Of a stretch of 59,190 bases of DNA, positions 35,051 through 41,882 are shown in pieces. The DNA comes from Pontiellaceae bacterium B12219 (GTDB lineage Bacteria; Verrucomicrobiota; Kiritimatiellia; Kiritimatiellales; Pontiellaceae). The stretch is from positions 1 through 59,190 of the forward strand of contig JARNMJ010000026.1 of assembly GCA_029432795.1 (NCBI GenBank). The letters are read 5' to 3'. Below the pieces are notes generated by a model that made no database searches, was not told where the DNA came from, and worked only from the letters and a program-made list of their open reading frames with translations. The position numbers and the translations under genes were made by a program. Numbering within the stretch: position 1 is the stretch's first letter; every line of letters begins with the position of its first letter.

Positions 35051-35108
35051 TGAATTTAGATTGCCGCCACGAACTCAACATTATGTTTGTCTAAATTCAC
35101 CCACTGAA
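35051..35108 (-). promoter_or_regulatory. Candidate promoter with 10-bp inverted operator for the SDR operon
   Basis: On the minus strand, TTCAGT (35108-35103) and CATAAT (35085-35080) are separated by 17 bases, a fair sigma-70 match. A perfect 10-bp inverted repeat TGAATTTAGA / TCTAAATTCA has one arm (35090-35099) between these elements and the other downstream (35051-35060). The 29-base gap fits a looped or two-site repressor arrangement. The SDR start is at 34990. Confidence 0.45.
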
Positions 35109-35170
35109 CACATTCTATATCTGTGTTTCCGGATACTGTTTTTTTTAGTCAAATCGTCTGAAGCCGTTCA

Positions 35171-35719
35171 TTAGAACCGCTTCTGTTTGCGGATGTGTTG
35201 AATAATGATTCGGCAATCTTCCAGCACTTCGTAAGTATGCTCAAAGACAGCATCGAATTGAAGGCACTCGCCCGCGCTCAGAACATGATTTTCATAAGGA
35301 AGATTAATCCTCAGTTTACCCTCCAGCACCCAGCAGATCTCAAACTCGTCGCGATGCGCATCCGGGTTGGAACGGGAAGCTCCTTTCGGCGCGTCGGCAT
35401 AATAACACTTCGAATTGGTATATTCGATTTGCCGAAAATGGAAGTCCCCCGCAATACGCTCGCTCTCCACCTTGCATTGCGCTGTACGCGATTCCACCAG
35501 CACCAGCAGCTCGGAAGCCGTCAGCCCGAATGCACGCGCCAGCCGGAAAAGGGTTTTGAGTTCCGCGGTGGTATGATTGCGTTCCAATTTAGAAATCACG
35601 GCGGGCGATATTCCCGTGCGTTCCGAAAGGTCGGCAATCGTCATTTGTGCACGCTTACGAAGATCGCGCAGAACGGCAAAATTATACATCTGTGAATCAA
35701 ACTCATACGGGTCAGGCAT
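35171..35719 (-). CDS. XRE-cupin transcriptional regulator
   Basis: The 182-residue protein has an N-terminal Cro/XRE helix-turn-helix (about 15-70, AQMTIADLSERTGISPAVISKLERN) followed by a C-terminal cupin (about 110-180, EFEICWVLEGKLRINLPYENHVLSAGECLQFDA). This architecture is used by regulators that sense small metabolites. It lies divergent from the GH88-like gene and ahead of the SDR operon, so it probably controls both. The promoter-overlapping repeats at 35753-35790 and the inverted repeat at 35051-35099 are candidate sites. Ligand unknown. Confidence 0.85.
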   Translation of the reverse strand: MPDPYEFDSQMYNFAVLRDLRKRAQMTIADLSERTGISPAVISKLERNHTTAELKTLFRLARAFGLTASELLVLVESRTAQCKVESERIAGDFHFRQIEYTNSKCYYADAPKGASRSNPDAHRDEFEICWVLEGKLRINLPYENHVLSAGECLQFDAVFEHTYEVLEDCRIIIQHIRKQKRF

Positions 35720-35752
35720 ACGATCGGTTCCTTTTTTTTACGAACTAACGAA

Positions 35753-35794
35753 ATGCAATATAGCGCTTGACAATGTTCTTATGCAATATATTTT
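35753..35794. promoter_or_regulatory. Overlapping divergent promoters with ATGCAATATA direct repeats
   Basis: Plus-strand TTGACA (35767-35772), spacer 16, TATTTT (35789-35794), followed by AAGGAG before the GH88 ATG. Minus-strand TTGCAT (35786-35781), spacer 18, TATATT (35762-35757) would drive the XRE gene. The words ATGCAATATA at 35753-35762 and 35781-35790 are exact direct repeats, 28 bases apart. They coincide with promoter elements, suggesting a regulator binding both promoters on the same face. Confidence 0.55.
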
Positions 35795-35824
35795 AACTCT
35801 CAATATATTTAAGGAGAAATTTTA

Positions 35825-37180
35825 ATGCATATCGATACGACAATAACTCCAAAGGATCTGCTTTCAGATCTCGAACGCTTCTGGAAGGTTTCCGGCCGGA
35901 AAATCAATGACCTTAATAAAAACTACGATCCCGCCAAAGGCTCACCGGTCTTTACTGTAGAAGGTCAATACACGACACGCGGCTGGACCGAGTGGACCCA
36001 GGGCTTCCAATATGGAGGAGAAATCCTTCAGTTTGATGCGACGGGCGATACTGCCTTCCTCGAAATGGGCAAAAAAAATACCGTTGGGAAAATGGCCCCG
36101 CACGTCAGCCACTTCGGTGTGCATGACCACGGCTTCAACAATGTCAGCACCTACGGAAACCTGTTGCGCCTGATGAATGAAGGCCGCATTCCTGAAAATG
36201 AATGGGAACGCAACTTCTATGAAATGGCACTGAAAGCTTCCGGTTCTGTGCAGGCCCGCAGATGGACCGACCTTCCCAACGATGGCGGCTACATCTATTC
36301 TTTCAACGGACCGCATTCTCTCTTTGCCGATACCATCCGCTCGCTGCGAGCACTCGCCGTGGCCCATCAGCTCGGCCATTCCTATATGGGTGAAGGCGAT
36401 AAGGAAATCTCGCTGCTCAAGCGCATCATTCAGCACGCCAAAACCACGGCCGACTATGCCGTCTATTATGGCGAAGGACGCGATTACTACGACGTCTGGG
36501 GCCGCACGGCACATGAGAGCATTTTCAATCTGAACGACGGCAACTACCGCTGCCCGAACTCCCAGCAGGGCTTTTCTCCGTTCACCACCTGGACGCGCGG
36601 CCTTTCCTGGATCATGGTCGGTGCGCCGGAACAGCTCGAATTCCTAAAAACCATCGACGATGCAGAACTCGAACCGCTCGGCGGACGCGAAACCATTGAA
36701 GCCTTTCTGCTGAAAATGGCCAAAGCCTCCTGCGATTTCTTCATTGAAAACAGTGCCGCGGACGGCATCCCCTATTGGGACACCGGCGCACTGAACACGC
36801 ACAAACTGGGCGAAGATGTCTACGAACGGGAATCGGAACCGTTCAACGATGCCGAACCGGTCGACTCCTCCGCCGCCGCCATCGGCGCGCAAGGCCTGTT
36901 GCGTCTTGGCCGCTACCTGAACGACGAGAAATACACCCAGGCCGGTCTGACCGTGATGAAAACGCTGCTGAACGATAAATACCTCAGCCTCGACGAATCG
37001 CATCAGGGCCTCATTCTTCACTCGGTTTATCACCGCCCCAACGGCTGGGACCATATTCCCGAAGGCCAGACGGTTCCCTGTGGAGAATCCAGTATGTGGG
37101 GCGACTACCATGCCCGCGAAGCCGCACTCTACATTCAGCGCCTCGCGAAGGATGAGCCATACTATAAATTTTACCTGTAA
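35825..37180 (+). CDS. GH88-like unsaturated uronyl hydrolase
   Basis: The 451-residue protein resembles glycoside hydrolase family 88 (unsaturated glucuronyl hydrolase), an (alpha/alpha)6-barrel that removes 4,5-unsaturated uronic acid from lyase-made oligosaccharides. Family-like stretches are HDHGFNNVSTYGN near 105, FNGPHSLFADTIRSLRAL near 160, WTRGLSWIMVG near 258 and DSSAAAIGAQGLLRL near 345. No signal peptide is present, so the enzyme is cytoplasmic. AAGGAG lies 9 bases from the ATG. Neighbours (cupin, Gfo/Idh, SDR) fit downstream processing of the uronate released. Exact family assignment is moderately certain. Confidence 0.78.
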   Translation: MHIDTTITPKDLLSDLERFWKVSGRKINDLNKNYDPAKGSPVFTVEGQYTTRGWTEWTQGFQYGGEILQFDATGDTAFLEMGKKNTVGKMAPHVSHFGVHDHGFNNVSTYGNLLRLMNEGRIPENEWERNFYEMALKASGSVQARRWTDLPNDGGYIYSFNGPHSLFADTIRSLRALAVAHQLGHSYMGEGDKEISLLKRIIQHAKTTADYAVYYGEGRDYYDVWGRTAHESIFNLNDGNYRCPNSQQGFSPFTTWTRGLSWIMVGAPEQLEFLKTIDDAELEPLGGRETIEAFLLKMAKASCDFFIENSAADGIPYWDTGALNTHKLGEDVYERESEPFNDAEPVDSSAAAIGAQGLLRLGRYLNDEKYTQAGLTVMKTLLNDKYLSLDESHQGLILHSVYHRPNGWDHIPEGQTVPCGESSMWGDYHAREAALYIQRLAKDEPYYKFYL

Positions 37181-37200
37181 GCCGCGTTGCGGCAGTCGAA

Positions 37201-37262
37201 TGTCAAAGGTCGCAAGGTCGAATGTCCCGACTTTCAGACCTTCGGCCTTCTGACCTTTGACA
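37201..37262. repeat. Inverted repeat TGTCAAAGGTC between GH88 and cupin genes
   Basis: A perfect 11-bp inverted pair, TGTCAAAGGTC (37201-37211) and GACCTTTGACA (37252-37262), flanks 40 bases rich in AAGGTC/GACCTT words. It can form a hairpin of moderate stability with a large loop. It does not resemble a terminator with a T-tract. Similar AAGGTCGAATGTC text is dispersed in some environmental genomes. Confidence 0.7.
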
Positions 37263-37284
37263 AGATAAACTAAGGAGAAGCACC

Positions 37285-37749
37285 ATGATTATTGGAGATC
37301 TTAACGAAATCAAAGGCCGTACCTATCCGGCCAAACGACTCACACAAAACCTCGTGGGCGGTATGTCGCCCGTGCAATGCGAAAACTTTGCCATGGGCTT
37401 TGTGACCCTCGAGCCCAACGGCGGACAGGTTCCGTGGCATAATCAGGAATCGGAGGAAGTGTACTTCGTCGTTTCCGGAACAACTGAAATGTGCCTCGGC
37501 GAAGAGCGCGTTGAAATGAAAGCCGGACAGATTGTGCAGATTCCCCCCGGTGTTTACCATCAGATGACCAACATCGGCGACGAAACCGCAACCTTCATCT
37601 ATTGCTACGGCCCGGCCGGCGACGTGGATCATTGGCGTCAGGAACTCGCAGGCACCCTTCCAAAGGCTGGAATTGATGTTCCCGCCCTGCCGGAAGGAGC
37701 CCACCCGCAATGTACTGATCTCCCCGAAGGCGGACCGATCATTATTTAG
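37285..37749 (+). CDS. Cupin-domain protein
   Basis: A 154-residue single-domain cupin. Motif 1 is about PWHNQESEEVYFVVSGTTEM and motif 2 is GQIVQIPPGVYHQMTNIG, with histidines suited to binding a metal. Small cupins in sugar loci often isomerise keto-sugars, as KdgF does in uronate catabolism, so a role like that is a reasonable guess. AAGGAG is 8 bases ahead of the ATG. A palindrome at 37658-37672 encodes L-P-K-A-G. It is flanked by the GH88-like gene and the Gfo/Idh gene on the same strand. Confidence 0.78.
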   Translation: MIIGDLNEIKGRTYPAKRLTQNLVGGMSPVQCENFAMGFVTLEPNGGQVPWHNQESEEVYFVVSGTTEMCLGEERVEMKAGQIVQIPPGVYHQMTNIGDETATFIYCYGPAGDVDHWRQELAGTLPKAGIDVPALPEGAHPQCTDLPEGGPIII

Positions 37750-37760
37750 TTTCGTAATTC

Positions 37761-37793
37761 GTGAAACGTGAGGCGTGATCCATCACGTTTCAC
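37761..37793. repeat. GTGAAACGTGA hairpin between cupin and Gfo/Idh genes
   Basis: GTGAAACGTGA (37761-37771) and TCACGTTTCAC (37783-37793) form a perfect 11-bp stem with an 11-base loop. No T-run follows. It sits in the short spacer after the cupin stop and could stabilise or separate the transcripts. The wording is again of the dispersed CGTGAAACGTGAGGCGTGA type. Confidence 0.75.
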
Positions 37794-37832
37794 GGCTCAC
37801 TCGACACTCATTCATTTATTAAGGAGAACAAC

Positions 37833-39011
37833 ATGGAAATCAAAAGAATCGGCATCATCATGAACGGCGTAACCGGACGCATGGGTACAAACCAGCATCT
37901 GGCCCGCTCCATCACCGCCATCATCAAACAAGGCGGCATCAAAGTCGGCAACGATCTGATCATTATGCCCGACCCGATCCTGACCGGACGTCGTGAATAC
38001 GCACTGCAGGCTCTTGCTGAAAAATACGGCAACGAAGCCCGCGGCGAAGCCTACAAATACACTACCGATGTGCAGGGTGCACTCGATGGAAAATACGGCG
38101 AATACGAAATCTTCTTCGATGCTTCCGGCACACTGCAGCGCGCAGGTTTCATCGAGCAGGCGGTAAAGGCCGGCAAAGCCATCTACTGTGAAAAACCGAC
38201 CGCGGTTGAAACCAAAGAAGCCGTTCGCCTTGCAAAACTCGTTGACGATGCCGGCCTCAAAAACGGCGTGGTTCAGGACAAGCTCTGGCTGCCCGGTTTC
38301 CGTAAAATTAAAATGCTCAAGGAGCAGGGCTTCTTCGGGAAAATTCTTTCCGTTAAGGGCGACTTCGGCTACTGGGTATTCACCGGCATGGACTATGACC
38401 AGCCTGCACAGCGCCCAAGCTGGAACTACCGTGCGGAAGACGGCGGCGGCATGATGATTGATATGTTCTGCCACTGGCGTTACGTGATTGACCACGTATT
38501 CGGCCCGGTTAAAAGCCTCGTTGCCTATGGAGCCACCGATCTGCCGGAACGTCGCGCAGAAGACGGCAAACCCTTCAAATGCACCGCCGATGATTCCGCT
38601 TATGCAATGTTCCTGCTCGAAGATGGAACCATGGTTCAGTTCAACAGCTCCTGGTGCACCCGCGTGCGTCGCGACGACTTGCTGACCGTGCACGTTGACG
38701 GTGTTAAAGGTTCAGCCGTGGCCGGTCTGCGCGAAGTAAAAACACAGGCCGCAGCGAACACACCGAAACCGGTCTGGAACCCGGACATCCCGCAGCCGAT
38801 CGATTTCCTCGGCGGATGGGAAGATGTGCCCAACAACATTGAATACGACAACGCCTTCAAAATTCAGTGGGAAATGTTCATCAAACACGTCGTACTCGAC
38901 GAAGAGTGGAGCTATTCCCTCATGGAAGGCGCAAAAGGCGTTCAGCTGGCCGAACTCGGCATGGAAAGCTGGAAAGAGCGCAAGTGGGTCGACGTTCCGG
39001 AACTCGGATAA
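37833..39011 (+). CDS. Gfo/Idh/MocA-family oxidoreductase
   Basis: The 392-residue protein has an N-terminal nucleotide-binding region (IGIIMNGVTGRMGTNQHLARS), the conserved CEKPTAVETKEAVRLAKL motif near 119, and a C-terminal substrate domain with GGGMMIDMFCHWRYVIDHVFG. Members oxidise or reduce sugars with NAD(P). The opening G-V-T-G-R-M-G is atypical of the usual GxGxxG and resembles a small subgroup. In this locus it probably acts on a keto-sugar or uronate from the GH88/cupin steps. AAGGAG lies before the ATG. A terminator follows at 39071. Confidence 0.85.
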   Translation: MEIKRIGIIMNGVTGRMGTNQHLARSITAIIKQGGIKVGNDLIIMPDPILTGRREYALQALAEKYGNEARGEAYKYTTDVQGALDGKYGEYEIFFDASGTLQRAGFIEQAVKAGKAIYCEKPTAVETKEAVRLAKLVDDAGLKNGVVQDKLWLPGFRKIKMLKEQGFFGKILSVKGDFGYWVFTGMDYDQPAQRPSWNYRAEDGGGMMIDMFCHWRYVIDHVFGPVKSLVAYGATDLPERRAEDGKPFKCTADDSAYAMFLLEDGTMVQFNSSWCTRVRRDDLLTVHVDGVKGSAVAGLREVKTQAAANTPKPVWNPDIPQPIDFLGGWEDVPNNIEYDNAFKIQWEMFIKHVVLDEEWSYSLMEGAKGVQLAELGMESWKERKWVDVPELG

Positions 39012-39070
39012 GTCCCCTTCCAAGGACTGGAAATTTCCGATGTCCGGATTTTTCCAACCTTTGGAAAACA

Positions 39071-39102
39071 AAAAAGGAGCGGTTTTCGAACCGCTCCTTT
39101 TT
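39071..39102. terminator. Strong terminator after the Gfo/Idh gene
   Basis: A 14-bp perfect stem AAAAAGGAGCGGTT / AACCGCTCCTTTTT with tetraloop TTCG, flanked by A and T runs, so it can work in both directions. It directly abuts the stop of the convergent DUF202 gene. Two palindromes (39018 and 39052) lie just before it. Confidence 0.95.
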
Positions 39103-39417
39103 TTATTTCCGGGCCTCCGCCTCCGCATCGGCCTCTTCAAGTTTTTCGTAGGCCACACTGATACGCTTCCTCACCTGAATGAAGCGGCATATTCCGATTG
39201 CAGCGGCCACTAAACCGACTCCGATTAATACGAATCCCAGTTTCACCATGCCCGGCTCGTCGTGCAGCAGCTTAACCAGCGTACCGCCGGCGGCAAACAG
39301 TGCAATAGCCGTCCGAAGGTACGACAGCAGTGTGCGCTCGTTCGCCAGAACGGTCCGGTCATAAGCGAGATGATCCCGCAGAATCATCTCATCAGGATCG
39401 AATTTAGCGTAAGGCAT
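39103..39417 (-). CDS. DUF202 (YidH-like) small membrane protein
   Basis: A 104-residue protein. The N-terminal block DHLAYDRTVLANERTLLSYLRTAIALFAAGGTLVKL is the DUF202 signature, and a second membrane segment reads LGFVLIGVGLVAAAIGICRF. The C-terminal end is a charged helix. Function is unknown for the family; YidH/YidG of E. coli are inner membrane proteins. It starts 12 bases after the GH57 gene ends on the same strand, so the two probably form an operon. Confidence 0.85.
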   Translation of the reverse strand: MPYAKFDPDEMILRDHLAYDRTVLANERTLLSYLRTAIALFAAGGTLVKLLHDEPGMVKLGFVLIGVGLVAAAIGICRFIQVRKRISVAYEKLEEADAEAEARK

Positions 39418-39429
39418 TTGTTCTCTTTC

Positions 39430-40971
39430 CTATTTATCTCCGGCAACCACCACCCCGCCAACCAGCTGGCGGGCATGAATCAGTGCATCGGCCCGAACTT
39501 CATATTCAGCAGGATAGAGAACCTTGGCATTCGGATCAATCGCCGAAGTATCGCGAGAACGCAAAATCAGCTCTTTCGCAAGTGCACCGTTCTTCTTTTC
39601 CTCTTCTGAACCGGACGCCATCAGCTGTTCTGCTTTTTCAAGTACAAGATCCTGCTGCATGGTAAAGATCGCCTGCATGGTGGCAATCGGATCGGTATCC
39701 AGCACAGAGCGGTCCACACCGCCGAGCAGCGTTTCGGCCATCAGCAGGTTCTGGAAGTTATAATTATAGTTGAACGGGAAGATGAAGTGCGGGGATGCTT
39801 TGGTTGTGGGCGGCCACTGTCCGTCAGAGTTGTAGGAGTTGGTCAGATGAAACCAGATGCGCTCCAGCACATCCTGCGGCAGAGAGCCTTCCTCTTCCTT
39901 CAGTTTATCCCGAACAAGCTGCTGCCACGGGCGCAGCAACCTGGCCATCGGCGTTCCCGACCAGTTAGAGGCCTGCCCGCCGTGCCACGACATATTGTCG
40001 TTAAAGTTGATCTTATCTTCCAGAGGTTGGATATCATTACATGCGGAATCGAGCGTGGTGAATTCTCCAAGTTCGCGTACAGCATTCACGAGGGAGACCA
40101 GTTTTTCCTCGGCGTCGGGCATGGCCTCAAAAATTGCATCCGGATCGTTGCAATATTTCAGATTGTACCAGGCGTTGGTACCGACATATTCCGCGTCGTC
40201 GGCATAGATGAGCATCGCACCTTCTTCCTCGCCCGGATTCTGAGCCGAGAACTTTTTAATCAGCTCGACATAGTTTTCCAGCGAGTGGCCCGGATGGCTC
40301 ATGAAATAGCGCACGCCGAAAACCGCCACACGGTCGGTACGCAGGAAAATGCGCAGCGTATCTTCTTCCATCCCCTCGAGGTTTTTAAACGGGAAGTGCA
40401 ACGCTTTTTCCGTTCCCGACAGATCGTATTTAAAATCGAAGTTATAGAACTGGGAATTATCGATTTTCTCAACATCGTAGATTTCCGGACGCAACGGATT
40501 TCCGTCGGCATCGAGCGAGCGGCTGTACTGCTCAAATTCCTGCAACAGGTTGCGGTAACCATTGTCCGCGACCTGATTTTTCACATAGCTGCGCCAGCCG
40601 CACTCCGGATTCCAGAAACTCTTCGGCTGCAGGCCCAGATATTTCCGATAGATATCATTGGAAAATTTAATCGCCCAGCGTCCGTCTTCTTCCGGAAAAT
40701 TCGGAAGCATCGGGTGCGCATAGGGCGAGCCCATAAATTCGCATTGCCCGAAGGCAATCGCGGATTTCAGTTTTTCGAGTACATCCGGCGTTTTTATGGC
40801 CATCTGTTCGACAGTAAAACCGGAAGCTTCAAAAACGTATTTGTCATTCGGAAGTTTTTCACGGTAGGTGTCGAAAATCAGCTCATAGCTGTTTCGGATC
40901 ACAAATTCATACCGGCGTTCCGGCAGATAGGCGTAGTTCAGATTCGCGTGATAGATCGATACATATTTCAT
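39430..40971 (-). CDS. Glycoside hydrolase family 57-like protein
   Basis: The 513-residue protein starts YVSIYHANLNYAYLPERRYE, which is the GH57 N-terminal strand (HxN). It continues with FEASGFTVEQMAIKTPDVLEKL, GQCEFMGSPYAHPMLPNFPEED and a large C-terminal helical part. GH57 enzymes act on alpha-glucans (amylases, branching enzymes) or related glycans, often inside the cell. No signal peptide is visible. I cannot name the substrate, and the catalytic Glu/Asp pair has not been placed with certainty. It is adjacent to the DUF202 gene. Confidence 0.75.
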   Translation of the reverse strand: MKYVSIYHANLNYAYLPERRYEFVIRNSYELIFDTYREKLPNDKYVFEASGFTVEQMAIKTPDVLEKLKSAIAFGQCEFMGSPYAHPMLPNFPEEDGRWAIKFSNDIYRKYLGLQPKSFWNPECGWRSYVKNQVADNGYRNLLQEFEQYSRSLDADGNPLRPEIYDVEKIDNSQFYNFDFKYDLSGTEKALHFPFKNLEGMEEDTLRIFLRTDRVAVFGVRYFMSHPGHSLENYVELIKKFSAQNPGEEEGAMLIYADDAEYVGTNAWYNLKYCNDPDAIFEAMPDAEEKLVSLVNAVRELGEFTTLDSACNDIQPLEDKINFNDNMSWHGGQASNWSGTPMARLLRPWQQLVRDKLKEEEGSLPQDVLERIWFHLTNSYNSDGQWPPTTKASPHFIFPFNYNYNFQNLLMAETLLGGVDRSVLDTDPIATMQAIFTMQQDLVLEKAEQLMASGSEEEKKNGALAKELILRSRDTSAIDPNAKVLYPAEYEVRADALIHARQLVGGVVVAGDK

Positions 40972-41226
40972 CTGTCATTCCTTTCATTTATTAACTCGGT
41001 ATCCGCCCATGCGGAAACCATGTAAACAAACGAACCCTGACTGACGAGATCGAACTTATCGGGGCAGCGAACCGTTGCCGGACCGCATAAAACAGCCCCC
41101 CGAAATTTATCCACAAGCCGCAGAAGTTAGCTTAGGTCCGATAGGCGATCAATCGAAAAATCCTGCGAACCCACCGCGATTCCGGTTTCCAAGTAAAGCT
41201 GAATTTATCCTGACAATTCGGCAGAT

Positions 41227-41874
41227 TCAACTATCGGAAAATTTCATTTCCCGAACAATATCCGCAACGGCCTTGGCCAGTTTTGCATGTTCGGCGGCTT
41301 CGAAATGAATACCGTCTATGCTGCTGCTTTGAATGACATCACCGGCATTCAGCCAACGGAAACCGCGCTGCTCGCTGACGGCGGAAAACCGGCTCGCGAG
41401 TTGGTGCGATTTTTCTTCGCCGCCGACAAACATATCTTTGAATTTCGTTTTTTCCAATGGAGCAAACGGCGGCGGACAAATGACCAGAATTTCAGGTACC
41501 TGACCGGTGAGCGGATAGGCACATGTACGTACAGTTTTCACGAGTTGCCACACACTGTTGGCCACATCAAGAGCCGATACCGCAAAGCGGTTCTTCAGAT
41601 CATTTGTACCGAGCATAATGATGACGAAATCGAGCGGCTCATGCGACTGAATGATGGGAACCAATTGCTGAAGGCCGTTTTTATGGCCTTCAATGGGATC
41701 GTTCCAGACCGTGGTCCGGCCGCATAACCCCTCTTCCACGACATGAAATTCTTTTCCCAGTTCCCGTTGAAGGATGCACGGCCAACGAGTGGCCCGGTCA
41801 AATCGCGGCCCGCCAGCCGGATCCGCCCCCCACGTATTAGAATCGCCAAAGCACAAGATCGTCTTTTCTTTCAT
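41227..41874 (-). CDS. SGNH-type esterase
   Basis: A 215-residue protein with the block I motif LCFGDSNTWGADPAGG (nucleophile Ser near 12), block III IIMLGTNDLKNRF (Gly and Asn) and the Asp/His pair in SIDGIHFEAAEH near the C-terminus. These are the four blocks of SGNH/GDSL hydrolases. It is close to bacterial arylesterase/acetylesterase proteins and probably cleaves acyl esters of sugars. No signal peptide is present, so it is probably cytoplasmic. It follows the subtilase gene by 8 bases on the same strand. Confidence 0.84.
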   Translation of the reverse strand: MKEKTILCFGDSNTWGADPAGGPRFDRATRWPCILQRELGKEFHVVEEGLCGRTTVWNDPIEGHKNGLQQLVPIIQSHEPLDFVIIMLGTNDLKNRFAVSALDVANSVWQLVKTVRTCAYPLTGQVPEILVICPPPFAPLEKTKFKDMFVGGEEKSHQLASRFSAVSEQRGFRWLNAGDVIQSSSIDGIHFEAAEHAKLAKAVADIVREMKFSDS

Positions 41875-41882
41875 TATAATTC

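Noticed and set aside
40018-40032. Extra palindrome-like word TTCCAGAGGTTGGAT in GH57
   Set aside because: The right arm ends GGAT and lies in a coding segment with no further support; it was not counted among the copies.
39787-41025. 412-codon frame antisense to GH57
   Set aside because: The opposite strand encodes a clear GH57-type protein; the antisense frame has no domain or ribosome site.
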